DNA of 64,000 nucleotides from Malaya genurostris (Eukaryota > Arthropoda > Insecta > Diptera > Culicidae). Shown here in pieces: positions 24,675 through 36,500 of the stretch. Each line of letters starts with the position of its first letter. Positions within the stretch are counted from its first letter, which is position 1. The notes beneath the pieces are model-generated. The model ran no database searches. It was not told where the DNA came from and saw only the letters and a list, made by a program, of their open reading frames with translations. The position numbers were made by a program, and so were the translations under genes. The stretch is taken from assembly GCF_030247185.1 (NCBI RefSeq), contig NC_080572.1, positions 127,102,405-127,166,404 of the forward strand, read 5' to 3'.

Positions 24675-25847
24675 AGTTCGGTTTAACATCTCATCCAAGT
24701 CAGTCGATAAAACAAAACCGCTTACGTTCGGGACAGAAGAAACCAAGTACAGTATTGTGTAGTGAACAATAGACCTCGAAATGAGTGAACCAAACGAACA
24801 AAAGCTACCGCCGACACGAAAGAATACAATTGTTGTTGACTTCAGGCAGTGCAAAATTCTCTCTTCGATACGAGAACTTGAAGGTTTGCTTAAGGAGCAA
24901 ATTAATCTTGACATTAAACTTGTGCATTTACATCAATGCAATAAGACGGATAATGTTGTTTACATCCAGTTTTATAAAGAGTTGGATGCAATTCAATTCG
25001 CAAAAGACAATAACAATGTGCACTATGTGGAGCACGAGAACATTAAGTACAACATTCCAGTATATATGGATGATAGTGCTATAGAAGTGCGTGTGCATGA
25101 TCTTCACTCAAGCGTCACCGATTCTTATATTCGCAAAACTGTGTCCCAATACAGAGAGATTCTCTCTATCGAAAAAGAAAAGTGGAAGAATTTTTTCCCC
25201 GGTATTCTAAATGGCGTACGTTTATTACGCATACACTTGAAGAAGCCTATACCTTCTTATGTGATTTTTGGTCAAGATACAAGAATTCCGTGCAAATCAC
25301 TTGTTACCTGTGACAATCAGATGGCCACATGCCAATATTGCCCAAATGATGTTCACTACGGTAAGCCATGTGATAAACTAGACAAGGAGACAACTACACC
25401 AAAGGACAACGGTGCTTCCTTCACACAAACCCCAAGCAACCCCAGTACACCTGTGGTAGCCGCCAACAACAATGAAGCATCCCCTTCAACGAAACCATCA
25501 GTATCCTCTATAGAACAAAGTACACCGGCTGCAGTTAACAACTTACCCTCCAACCAACCAGCAATTGCAACCAATATACAACAAGGTGCATCTACAGCAA
25601 CTAGCAACGAAAAGAAGACGGAAATCGACAACAATACCATCGATGCGGCAATGGATGACGAGACGAACCACGAACGAAGTGCCCCTCAATCCTCGCAGGA
25701 GGGAAATGGAAGCTCCTCTCCCCTTTAGAAAAAGGGTGACAACGAGATCCAACTCAAAAAAAAAATATTTAAAAAATCGGCTCAATCGGCCACGTAAAGC
25801 TTGTACGCAAATAGGCTTGAATAAAAAATATCTTTTGAATAAAAAAA
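24675..25847 (+). mobile_element. ORF1-only (half-LINE) non-LTR element, about 1.17 kb
   Basis: Flanked by a 12-bp duplication AAGTGCAACGTC (24663-24674 and 25848-25859). It has a short 5' UTR, one ORF1, and a 3' tail with GAATAAAAAATATC and a terminal A-run; no endonuclease or RT. The BEL frame is restored across it (WVPTKCNV joined to ADSLTKR). The 3' end is like that of Juan-type jockey elements of mosquitoes, from memory. Confidence 0.85.
24781..25728 (+). CDS. LINE ORF1 protein with one CCHC knuckle
   Basis: 315 codons from ATG at 24781 to TAG, uninterrupted. The first 200 residues are folded-looking (RNA-binding ORF1 type). A CCHC zinc knuckle CQYCPNDVHYGKPC near residue 182 has C-x2-C-x4-H-x4-C spacing, as in jockey-type ORF1 proteins. 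The last third is low-complexity, rich in Thr, Ser, Asn, Pro and Gln. With no ORF2 after it, this would be a trans-mobilised element whose only product is an RNA-binding protein. The intact frame inside a decayed BEL host means the insertion is younger than most of the BEL decay. Confidence 0.8.
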   Translation: MSEPNEQKLPPTRKNTIVVDFRQCKILSSIRELEGLLKEQINLDIKLVHLHQCNKTDNVVYIQFYKELDAIQFAKDNNNVHYVEHENIKYNIPVYMDDSAIEVRVHDLHSSVTDSYIRKTVSQYREILSIEKEKWKNFFPGILNGVRLLRIHLKKPIPSYVIFGQDTRIPCKSLVTCDNQMATCQYCPNDVHYGKPCDKLDKETTTPKDNGASFTQTPSNPSTPVVAANNNEASPSTKPSVSSIEQSTPAAVNNLPSNQPAIATNIQQGASTATSNEKKTEIDNNTIDAAMDDETNHERSAPQSSQEGNGSSSPL

Positions 25848-25859
25848 AAGTGCAACGTC

Positions 25860-26416
25860 GCCGATAGCTTGACGAAAAGGGTGAAAACGCACAGCTTCTG
25901 TTCCGATGGAACTTGGTTCCGTGGTCCCGAGTTTCTTTATCTGTCGTAGGATCGTTGGCCAAAGCAAGATGAATCGAAACCAAACGTAGCCGAAGAAATG
26001 CGAGCCTGCTTTCTATACCACGAAGTTGCAGTAATTGAACCGATGGTAGATCCGCGGCGGTTTTCGAGGTGGAAAGTTCTTGTCAGGACGGTAGCATGTG
26101 TCTACAGGTTCATCACGAACTGCAGGCTGAAGAAAAAAGGATTACCGATTGAAGCGGTTCCGATTAGAGGGACATTCGAGCAGGTGAAGAAAAAAGGTGT
26201 ACAATCGAAGATAGTACCGTTAAAGTGCAAAGAATACCAGAAAGCAGTGGCGTAACTCTGGCGGTTGGCCCAAGCCGATTGTTTTGAGGATGAAGTCACG
26301 AAGATGAAGAAGAACCGACATGTACCGGTCGAGCAGTACCACCAATTGGACAAGTCCAGTTGACTTTACAGTTTGAGCCCGTTTTTGGATACCGAGAACA
26401 TTATACGTATGGAGGG
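25860..26416 (+). pseudogene. BEL/Pao 1 pol, linker between RNase H and integrase
   Basis: Frame resumes after the LINE target duplication as ADSLTKRVKTHSFCSD, then WFRGPEFLYLS and a stop, and continues MRACFLYHEVAVIEPMVDPR and WKVLVRTVACVYRFITNC, the usual BEL segment before the integrase zinc finger. Cut at 26417-26421 by TIR element A. Confidence 0.75.
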
Positions 26417-26421
26417 TAGAG

Positions 26422-28981
26422 CCGACGACACGACCAGACACTTCGAAGAAAAATCGCAATGAAAAGTGTTCGTGAGCGATTTACCGCCAGTTACCAAAAA
26501 TATAGCGACCCCTTGATGACAATCAAAATAATCTTCTTGAGCAACACTGTTTAAGTTGCTACGAACTAGTTACCAAGGAGCCCCATAATAAATAAACAAA
26601 CCAGTCGAGAATGTTTTGAAATAGTTTTGTCGTGAATACGACTTACTTTACTATGGGGCGCCTTTTCAAAATTTACCCTCTGGGAGAGTGATAAGTTTTT
26701 GATCGTGAATATCTCTTGTTAAACTTAACGCAACAGCATAATTTCTCCACCATGCTATCAGAAATATAATCAGGAATATGTGATTAAATAATCAACAGTG
26801 TAAAATAACCATAAATTACTCAAAATCTATGTTTTCTCAAACTTTTGGAAACAACGAGGAAAATTCATCACGTTTACTTGCCTTTTTCGCACCAGGACGA
26901 GTGTAATAAGTAAATCTTAACCGAGAATTGTTCATTTTTTCTAGTACGTTAGACGGAACTGGATATCGTGCTGAGGTTCTTCCACCAATATCAGTAATAA
27001 TGACGTGATAAAAACCTCAAATGCTCAGGTGGAATCAATGTAACTCTTCTTCGCATTCGGACGTCGTGGCTAGCAGTAAACCAACAGTAGCAGAGAACTG
27101 AATTTTAAGTGAAATTCAATAACTAAATTCTGGTCCACCTGAATTCTGAAGTTAATTTTAAGTTCATACTTCTATTTAAAAATTTAGTTCCAGATTACAG
27201 GTTCAGAATTTAAAACTATGACTCTAGAACTGAATCCTATTTCTGGATTTTGAAAATCGAAAATGGACTCGAATCCAAATATAAATATAAATATTAGGTC
27301 TGAACACCGAACCTTGATTTAAAAACTGAATTGAAAACCAGAGTTTAATTCCTGAATTCAATTCATTTCCAGAATTCAGAACCTACATGTTGGAACTAAA
27401 TTTTGAACATGATTTCTAGAACTAGATGCTGGAACTGAATTCAGTTCCTATATCAAGACTTGGAATTCAAGTTCAGAATTTAGTTCTACAACGCAATTTG
27501 GAAAATGGCTAAAAATGACTTCAGTTCCTTACTTTTAGAACTAAATTTATGACCTGAGTTTTTGATCTAGATTCCAAAAATTTGCAGCTGAAATTAGAGC
27601 GTACCCCAGATTTATATATTAGTTCTTTAATTTTAACAGTTATAACCATTTAACAAATTAGGCAAAGCGGTTTTTTAGAACCACTAAAATATTTTCAAGG
27701 GATTTTGAGAAGTTTATTTCTACTAGTATCTAAATCTACAAAACAGTATTTGTTCCGTGTTATTTAATTGTATGGTAGAACATGTTTGCCGTCAATTAGT
27801 CGTACTGTAGTATAGATGCATCGTTAAAATTCTGGAAGCGAAGCAATGAAAGTTGAAAAATATACACAATCTAATAAGAATGATGATCTTTATCTAGAAG
27901 TGAGAAAGAAACATGTCAGTTTTATTCGTATTTACGTCCTCCAGTTATGTCTGTGACATTACCCACCCGCCTTTTTTAATTTAATTTTTGTGCCATCAGC
28001 GTAAAATTAAAAGAACTCAGAAACTAAGATTGTGAAAGTTGCACGAGACACCGCGAGCTATCGGCCGGGGACTGGTACCCCTGAAAAAATTAATTATTAA
28101 ATACGACAAAGTTAGACGATTTTACAATACGCTAGGTACGAGGAATGAATTAATAATAATTAAAAATAATTAATATATAATTTATCATGAATTAGAGAAT
28201 TATCCTGTACCAGAGCCCACGTTCAATAGTTGATCATGAACGAATTTTAATATTAAAAGATACATTCATCTATCAAGTGAAGGTTACAACGTTCTTTTTG
28301 TATTCGCGCCGACCGGAACAATATCCAAATCTGACACTAAATGTAGTGCTACGATAGACAGGCTTCATTCTATATAATCATCAAGTTACGGCCTATATTC
28401 TGCTTGAGAACCAATTATAAAATTATTTAAAGTAAATTAAACATGAATTCTATTTATAAGTGTATTCGCATCTGCATATGAAGTGCAATTGCATCTCGTA
28501 GAATAGTACTGATATACCGGATTGACTCAGCTTTGTCATTCATATTTCGGTACTAAATCATCAGATTGATAATAAGATTTATTATGACGGATTCAATGAC
28601 TCTTGCAGTTTGCTAACATTTTAAAACTCATTTATTTAGTTTGCTAACATTTTAAAACTCACGTCACAGATCTTATCTGAAGACTGATTACGTTGAATTA
28701 TTTAACAAGTATCAACGGATATTGAAATGTTATGTGAAACCGACAACTTTGCCGCGAAATAAGGATCTTCCACCTGTGGCAGCTTATTTTGTTTACATTC
28801 CTCAAGTCTTCAATATGCAGTAACCATGGTTTTGGTAACTGTTATTCAAAATCAACAATTCATCAACTTGTGTTGCCAGTTTGAATAGTTTTTCAGATTT
28901 CATTTTGACATTACCAGTTACTGAGGGGTAGTTCAATTTGTGATACAGTTTTGATAACCGAGTGGCAGGTCGTGTCGTCGG
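26422..28981. mobile_element. TIR element A (CCGACGACACGACC family), 2.56 kb
   Basis: Both ends read CCGACGACACGACC inward; flanks TAGAG at 26417-26421 and 28982-28986. The left end is type 1 (continues aggcactccgaag in better copies), the right end type 2 (continues tgccactcg). Subterminal blocks with the word taactggcggtaaat (type 1) or ccagttactgaggggtag (type 2) are shared with the copies at 29.9, 31.1, 38, 39.6, 41, 42.6 and 49.4 kb. The interior (26640-28785) has no open frame above 60 codons. It splits the BEL pol. Confidence 0.9.
27090..27600. repeat. Degenerate GAATTC/GGAACT-rich quasi-repeat inside element A
   Basis: About 500 bp in which short words such as agaactgaatt, ttcagaattta and tagttcc recur every 15-30 bases in both orientations with no strict period. 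It looks like a decayed simple satellite. Non-coding. Confidence 0.55.
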
Positions 28982-28986
28982 TAGAG

Positions 28987-29890
28987 CTGCACGAGGATCG
29001 TTGCTGCCATTCGAAGTAAAATTTCAGATCATTTTACCAAAGAAGCATTTGATTACTGACAAGGTACTCGATTTTTACTACCAGAAAGTATTCTCACGGG
29101 AACATGGAGACTGCCGTTAACGAGATACGACAACATGTTCACATCCAGGGACTGCGCGCAGAGCTAAAGCGAATCGAAAGGGCTTGTATATGGTGTAAAG
29201 TACACAAATGTCGACCATCGATACCCAGGATGGCCCCACTTCCGTAGTCGCGTGTTACACCGAATCGTCCAGCATTTAGTCGTACTGGCGTAGACTTTTG
29301 CGGTCCGATAACAGTAACTGTCGGTCGAATATCGGAGAAGCGATACATCTGCTTGTTCACGTGTATGACAACGAGAGCGGTACATCTTGAGATAGCTCAC
29401 AGCCTGACAACTCAAGCATGTCTGATGGCTATACGACGATTCGTGTGCCGTAGAAGAAAGCCGCTAGAGTTTTACTCAGATAACGGTACAAACTTCCAAG
29501 CAGCTAGCAAAGCAATCATGCGACAGATTGGGACGGATTGTGAGGATTAATTCACTGATGCCAGGACCCGCTGGAACTTCAACCCACCCAGCGCACCTCA
29601 TATGGGTGGAGTATGGAAGCGACTGGTTCGCTCTGTAAAAGCAGCACTAACCGTGTTCGACGACGGCCGGTCATTGACCGATGAAGTTCTGCTGACGACC
29701 CTCGCTGAAACCGAAGACTTGATCAACTCGCGACCATTGACGTACGTTTCCTTGGAGCCAGAAGGAGAATAAGCGCTGACCCCGAATCATTTCATTCGCG
29801 GTGTCGGTACAATCAATGCATAATGTTTCATTCCGCCAACATGTGAAGCCGAGGCAGTCCGTGATCGGTATAAGAGCAATTCCAGAAAAG
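28987..29890 (+). pseudogene. BEL/Pao 1 integrase remnant
   Basis: Plus-strand pieces: EVKFQIILPKKHLITDKVLD, then NEIRQHVHIQGLRAELKRIE and RACIWCKVHKCRPSIPRMAP (HHCC finger region), GVDFCGPITVTVGR, TCMTTRAVHLEIAHSLTTQA, FYSDNGTNFQAA (second catalytic Asp), PSAPHMGGVWKRLVRSVKAA and ETEDLINSRPLTYVSLEPEG. Stops and frame slips are scattered. Truncated on the right by TIR element B; the LTR is not found. Confidence 0.85.
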
Positions 29891-29895
29891 CTTAG

Positions 29896-31238
29896 CCGAC
29901 GACACGACCTGCCATTCGTCTATCGAAACTGTATCGCAAATTTAACTACCCCCCAGTAACTGGTAATGTCAAAACGAAAATGCCTGAAAAACAATTGAAA
30001 CTGGCAACACAAGTTGATAGATTATTGATTTTAAATAACAGTTACCATAACCTTGGTTACTGCATATTGGAGACTTGGGAAATGTAAACAAAACAAACTG
30101 CCTCGAGTGGAATTATTATTTAGTTTAATCGGATAGAGGTCTTCGTTAAGGCTTGCTGGTGCTCGAACATATTAAAAATGACTTCCAGACAATTCAATAT
30201 TCATGGATGTTTGTTAAATAGTTCAACGTAACCATACTTAGATCTATAATGACTATCTGTTATGTAAATGAGTTTTTAAATGGCGTTAAGTTTTGCAGTC
30301 ATTCAATCCGTCATTGCGAAACTTTTTATCAGTCCTATCATCAGAATTTGGTATTGAAAGCATTTTTGTTATTTTCTAATGACTTTCTAAAGTAAAACCA
30401 TTTCAATTCGCCCCTTGTTCCAAATCGTTCAACCCTCGTTGCTAATCAGCATACATGTTGTGAAACAATGCGCTGTCATATTTTGGAAACTCCTCTACTT
30501 CTACTCTCAGTGATTTGAGGTCTTCGCAAAGTGCGTGTATACTTTGATGAATATGAAAGGCACTTGAACAGCACGGGAATCAAATTTCTCAGTATATTAG
30601 ATCTGATCGAAATTATAGGTTTTGAAGTGCACATCGAAAGCCTCCAGTGCAAACAGGTCTCCTTCAAATTATTTAATTATTTGTGTCTCAAGCAGAAAAC
30701 AGACTGTAACGACGGTCTACCGTAAGGCTGCTGGAACTTGTTGAAGTAGTCGAATGTAAAGAGTGTCGGATACAATTTAACAATGAAGTCTCATTTTCAT
30801 TTCGTGAAGACTGGTACTAACTTCCGGGTTGGTTGACAGTATGTTAAGCAAAAGTGATGTGTTTCGGAAACTCGACTGGTTATTTCTAAAAAGAAAGACC
30901 ATCATCATGGATGAGTTAGATGACTACACTGAAGATAGAGCTAACACTACTTCTAGTACCAGATTTGGTTATTGTACTATTGTGGTCGACGCAAATCTAA
31001 AAAGAACGTTGAAACAAAATTTGAATTTATATAAAAGTTTCACAACTTTCTCAAATGATTTGTTTATTTATTATAGCGCTCCTTGGTAACTAGTTCATAG
31101 CAACTAAAACAGTGTTGCTCAAGAAGTTTATTTTCATGATTATCGAGGGGTTGCAATATTTGTGGTAACTGGCGGTAAATCATTCACGAACACTTTTTGT
31201 TCAGATTTTTCTTCGGAGTGCCTGGTCGTGTCGTCGGC
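29896..31238. mobile_element. TIR element B (CCGACGACACGACC family), 1343 bp
   Basis: Ends CCGACGACACGACC, flanks CTTAG at 29891-29895 and 31239-31243. Orientation is type 2 left, type 1 right, the reverse of element A. The body is nearly identical to element C (38363-39744), including a 64-codon open frame (30531-30725). Confidence 0.9.
30516..30830 (+). pseudogene. Unidentified coding-like segment in elements B and C
   Basis: Preceded by an acceptor-like tract (ctacttctactctcag, ending 30510), a frame reads VRVYFDEYERHLNSTGIKFL then SILDLIEIIGFEVHIESLQC; after a gap another gives RLLELVEVVECKECRIQFNN. The sister copy in element C is at 38997-39209. In B the first part is followed by a GT that may be a former donor. 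The residues look like a real protein, possibly another captured host exon pair, but I do not recognise it. Confidence 0.4.
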
Positions 31239-31243
31239 TTAGC

Positions 31244-31739
31244 AGATCATCAAACTCGACCTTCTCCGATTTGGATGAAACTTTGCACATGGCTTCAGTA
31301 AGGCAAACCATAAGTTTTGAACCGATTGAGAGTTCAATCCGACTCATAACTGATTTTTAAAAAGAGCGTATGTATTTTTGCATATCACGAAAATTGCCCT
31401 TTTCAAATCGTTGTAACTCGGAAACCGTTAACTGTACAAAAATGGCGTTCAGGAAGAAGTTGTAGGGAATCGATTAGGCACTCTAAAAAAATATACACTG
31501 AAAAAAAAGCATGGTTTTAATCACAAAAACCTGTTCATTTACAATCATTATTAATTAAAATATTTTAATGATTGTAAATGAACAGGTTTTTGTGATCGCA
31601 CATATGTTTTTTGTATTTTTTAGAAAAGTGACGAAAGAAGCTTTGTTATTATGTAAACAACCGTTCGTGGGCATACGATTTTTAGACGAGGAACGATAAG
31701 ATAGTGAGTTTTTGTAATATTTTTGTAATATCTTTTATA
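31244..31739. other. Spacer between element B and the I-clade LINE
   Basis: Begins with repeat-like text (actttgcacatggcttcag) and contains a 31-bp perfect hairpin at 31520-31596. No gene seen. Confidence 0.5.
31520..31596. repeat. Perfect 31-bp inverted repeat with 15-nt loop
   Basis: Arms 31520-31550 and 31566-31596 are exact complements (atcacaaaaacctgttcatt read inward) around ttaattaaaatattt. Possibly a small foldback MITE or a snap-back insertion. Confidence 0.9.
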
Positions 31740-32186
31740 ACCAGTAAACTTCACATTTCCACCGTATCTGTCGACGCGATCGGATGTGTATTCGCTTCAA
31801 TCCAGTCCAGTACAGTCCGCATTAATCCGCTTTCAAGGTCGTTCTTTTGTTTTCGCAGTGTCTATAGTGATCGGACACTCGGGTGTGCGAGTGAGTTGAG
31901 TTTTTTGTTGTGCACCGAGTTAGGTATCGTGATTTGTGCTTTTTCTTCGTGGAGGTTTTTTCACCGTCACACAGCCATAGATTAAATAGACAATTGTGAT
32001 TGTGCTTTTTTCCTCACGGAGTTTTAAGCATCTATTGAAGAGGCAAACGACCAAGATAAGGTCTTGGTGGCCGTTTCTTTTTGCAGCCGAACCTCTGATT
32101 ATTTCACTTACACCTTACATAATCATATCTGTGCGGAGATAGCTCCGTGTAATAATAATGGTTCCCCCCCCCCTCCGGATGAAAAA

Positions 32187-33527
32187 ATGGAGACAGATCC
32201 AAAACCACCCCCATTTGTCCCTACCCCTTCAGCTGACAATAAGATTCCGAGGGTAAAGAAGTATCCCGATGAACCTTTGCTTTCGGCCGGTTTTTATGTG
32301 GTCTATTTCCGGACCAAGAATAACAACAAATTGAACCTTATTAAAATATCTCATGAATTGACGTCTCGGTACTCTACTATTACACGCATTGATAAAGTAC
32401 GCCCAGGCAGGCTTAGGGTTCTCTTAACCAGCTCAAAGCATGCTAACGAGATCGTTCAAAGTGATCTTTATGCGCGGGAGTACTATGTATACGTGCCAGC
32501 CCGCGAAGTAGAAATAGACGGCGTAGTCACAGATGCGATCCTGACATGCGAAGATCTTCTTAAGTACGGGGCCGGCGGTTTCAAAGACCCCCTACTTAAG
32601 AATGTAAAGACACTGGATTGCAAACGGCTGCATTCAGTGTCGATCGCCGGGGATGGTACAAAATCCTATCCCCAATCAGACTCTTATCGAGTGACCTTCG
32701 CCGGCTCGGCATTACCCAACTACGTCCTCCTGGACCGGGTTCGTCTGCCTGTTCGTCTCTATGTGCCGCGGGTCATGAATTGCTCCAATTGCAAACAATT
32801 GGGGCATACAGCCTCTCATTGTGGTAATAAGTCTCGTTGTGCTAACTGTGGAGGGGCTCACGCGGATGGCTCTTGCGGGAAGAGCATCGAAAAGTGCCTC
32901 TACTGTGGAGAGGACCATCATGACCTCGCGGCATGCCCTGCGTACAAACTGCGAGGAGATAAATTGAAACAGTCTCTCCAGTCTCGTTCCAAACGATCTT
33001 TTGCAGAAATGCTCAAGAGTGCTACGCCACCTAAACTCACCGGAAACCTTTACGCTTGCTTGTCAACTGACGAGTGTGATTCTGACGATCCCCAAGAAGG
33101 TACATCTTCGGCAGTCCCTCACAGCTATAGGAAGAGGACAAATATTTCCTCTCACAAGCTCCCTAGCAAAGGTTCGAAGGTATCTTCTGAGGGTCCCCCA
33201 AAAGTAACAGCAATGGGAAGTGCTGGTAAAATAAAAAAACCAAAGCAAACAGCTCCTGATCTTGAGAAACTCAGATCTAAAAAGGAATTCCCGGCACTTC
33301 CTGGGTCATCAAAATCCCCAAGTGTCCCAGAAAACCAACCAGAAAATCGACCGAGTGCTGGATTCATAAAATTCTCGGATATTGTGGACTGGATTTTCAC
33401 AACTTTCAATATTTCCGACCCCCTGAAACAGCTTATGATGAGTTTTATACCCACAGTCAAAACGTTTCTGAAGCAGTCAACTGCAAAATGGCCCCTCATT
33501 TCAGCGATTGTATCCTTCGATGGCTGA
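32187..33527 (+). CDS. I-clade LINE ORF1 (gag-like) protein
   Basis: First in-frame ATG is 32187 (METDPKPPPFVPTP); the frame is open upstream as well, and a run of ten C at 32164-32173 could hide an indel that moves the start. About 446 residues. Three tandem knuckles lie near residues 200-255 (CSNCKQLGHTASHC, CANCGGAHADGSC, CLYCGEDHHDLAAC). The N-terminal part has an RRM-like look (FYVVYFRTKNNNKLNLIKIS) and the C-terminal third is basic and Ser/Pro-rich. It packages the element RNA. The stop TGA overlaps the ORF2 start. Confidence 0.88.
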   Translation: METDPKPPPFVPTPSADNKIPRVKKYPDEPLLSAGFYVVYFRTKNNNKLNLIKISHELTSRYSTITRIDKVRPGRLRVLLTSSKHANEIVQSDLYAREYYVYVPAREVEIDGVVTDAILTCEDLLKYGAGGFKDPLLKNVKTLDCKRLHSVSIAGDGTKSYPQSDSYRVTFAGSALPNYVLLDRVRLPVRLYVPRVMNCSNCKQLGHTASHCGNKSRCANCGGAHADGSCGKSIEKCLYCGEDHHDLAACPAYKLRGDKLKQSLQSRSKRSFAEMLKSATPPKLTGNLYACLSTDECDSDDPQEGTSSAVPHSYRKRTNISSHKLPSKGSKVSSEGPPKVTAMGSAGKIKKPKQTAPDLEKLRSKKEFPALPGSSKSPSVPENQPENRPSAGFIKFSDIVDWIFTTFNISDPLKQLMMSFIPTVKTFLKQSTAKWPLISAIVSFDG

Positions 33528-36500
33528 TTCATGGAACGAGGTAATGGATCCAATCACTGTTTTACAGTGGAACTGTAGAAGTATCATACCGAAAATAGAC
33601 CCCTTCAAAGTAATAATAAACATCTTGGAGTGTGACGCATTTGCATTGTGCGAAATATGGCTAACTTCTGAAATACCAATTACCTTCCATGATTTCAATA
33701 TAATCCGCTTGGATCCAGAAAACCCCTACGGAGGAGTACTTTTAGGGATCAAAAAGTGCTATCCCTTCTACCGGATAAACCTCCCTTCGATACCAGGTGT
33801 TGAAGTTATTGCATGTCAAATCACAATGAAAGGCAGGGACCTTTGCATTGCTTCCGTATACATTCCCCCAAGAGCTTCGATTGGGCACCAACGGCTTTGT
33901 GACATCATGGAGCTCCTTCCTACACCTACGTTAGTTTTAGGAGACTTCAACTCTCACGGTACGGGATGGGGCTGTCTTCAGGATGACAACAGATCAACTC
34001 TGATCTATGACTTTTGCGATAACTTCAATATGACAATTTTAAATACGGGAGAAATGACACGGATTCCTGCACCACCAGCAAGACCAAGTGCGCTGGATCT
34101 TTCCATTTGCTCGACATCGCTACGGTTGGATTGCACGTGGAAGGTAATCCCTGATCCCCACGGTAGCGATCACTTGCCTATCGTCATCTCAATCGCCAGC
34201 GGATTAAGACCATCGAAGACAATCAATGTTTTGTATGACCTCACACGAAAAATTGATTGGAAAAGCTATGCAAACTCTATATCTGAGAAAATAGAATCAA
34301 CACAAGAACTTCCTCCGGAGGAAGAGTACACGTTTTTGGCTGGCTTGATTCTCGGAACCGCGATTCAAGTTCAGACGAAACGTGTACCGGGCGCGAAAAC
34401 TAACATCCGTCCTCCCAACCCGTGGTGGGACAAAGAGTGCTCAGAGTTAAACGCTAAAAAATCTGCAGCGTATATCATTTTTAGAAAAAACGGAACACCT
34501 GATAATTATCGGAATTACGCGGCGTTAGACATGCAAATGAAGAACCTAATTAAAGCAAAGAAACGCGGATACTGGCGCCGTTTTGTTGACGGATTAACAA
34601 AAGAAACATCGATGAGCACTCTTTGGAACACAGCCCGACGAATGCGCAATCGAAACACCACGAACGAAAGCGAGGAATATTCTAACCGCTGGATATTCGA
34701 TTTCGCTAAAAAAGTGTGTCCCGACTCTGTTCCGGACCAGAAAATCTCCCGCGTCGCGACAGCGAATACAAACGAAACACCGTTTTCGATGGTAGAGTTT
34801 TCTCTTGCACTCTTGTCGTGTAACAATAAAGCCCCGGGGCTAGACAGAATCAAATTCAACTTGTTGAAAAATCTGCCTGACCCTGCCAAAAGGCGCTTGT
34901 TGAATCTATTTAACAAGTTTCTTGAGGGTAATATTGTCCCTCATGACTGGAGACAAGTGAGGGTTATCGCCATTAAAAAACCAGAGAAACCAGCCTCCGA
35001 CCACAATTCGTATCGGCCGATTGCTATGCTTTCCTGTATCCGGAAATTGTTTGAAAAAATGATTCTCTTCCGCCTAGACAATTGGGTCGAGACTAATGGC
35101 TTGCTTTCAGATACACAATTTGGTTTTCGCCGGAGCAAAGGAACGAACGATTGTCTTGCGTTGCTCTCAACCGAAATTCAAATGGCATTTGCCCGTAAAG
35201 AACAAATGGCATCAGTCTTCCTAGATATCAAGGGGGCTTTCGACTCAGTTTCAATACATATTCTATCTGAGAAGTTGCATAAGCATGGTCTTTCACCAGT
35301 TTTGAATAACTTTTTGTATAATCTATTGTCCGAGAAACATATGCATTTTGCGCAGGATGATTTGTCGACAATACGATTCAGTTACATGGGTCTTCCTCAG
35401 GGCTCATGTTTAAGCCCCCTTTTATACAATTTCTACGTAAACAATATTGATGAATGTATCAACACATCTTGCACGCTAAGACAACTTGCCGACGACAGCG
35501 TTGTGTCTATTATAGGACCCAAAGCTGCTGATCTCCAAGGACCATTGCAAGATACCCTCGACAACTTGTCGACATGGGCTCTTCAAATGGGTATCGAGTT
35601 CTCTACGGAGAAAACTGAGCTGGTTGTATTTTCAAGGAAGCGAGAACCAGCACAACTACAGCTTCAACTAAGGGGTGAAACCATAGCTCAGGCCTTCACA
35701 TTTAAATATCTCGGGGTCTGGTTCGACTCCAAAGGCACGTGGGGATGTCACATTAGGTATCTGAAACAAAAATGCCAGCAGAGAATTAATTTTCTTCGCA
35801 CAATAACCGGAACTTGGTGGGGTGCTCACCCAGGAGACTTGATCAGGCTGTACCAAACAACGATATTGTCCGTGATGGAATACGGATGCTTTTGCTTCCG
35901 ATCCGCGGCGAACACCCATTTCATCAAGCTGGAAAGAATTCAGTATCGTTGCTTGCGTATAGCCTTGGGTTGTATGCAGTCGACTCATACGATGAGTCTC
36001 GAAGTGCTGGCGGGCGTTATACCACTTAAAAACCGATTCTGGGATCTCTCATATCGATTGCTGATTCGATGCAGTGTCTTGAATCCGACGGTGATTGAAA
36101 ACTTCGAAAGGCTTGTCGAGCTCAATTCTCAGACCCGTTTTATGTCCTTGTATTTTGATTACATGGCTCAGAATATTAATCCTTCTTCGTTTGTTTCCAA
36201 CCGTGCTCATTTCTTGGATACTTCTGATTCCACTGTATTTTTCGACACATCCATGAGAGAAGAGATTCGTGGGATTCCGGATCACGTACGCCCTCAAGTG
36301 ATCCCTAATATTTTTTATTATAAATTCAGAGCAGTTGACTGTGAAAGGATGTTTTACTCTGATGGGTCAAATCTCAACGGATCCACAGGCTTTGGTATCT
36401 TCAATAAAAACATCACCGCTTCGTACAAACTCAGTGATCCGGCTTCAGTCTACGTCGCAGAATTAGCTGCTATTCAGTATACTCTTGAGATCATTGAAAA

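Noticed and set aside
25356..25983. Minus-strand frames over the LINE ORF1 C-terminus
   Set aside because: Mirror of a low-complexity Thr/Ser/Asn stretch; no family.
32064..32186. Start of LINE ORF1 at 32064
   Set aside because: It relies on a TTG codon in the 5' UTR. The first in-frame ATG is 32187; the run of C residues upstream leaves some doubt.
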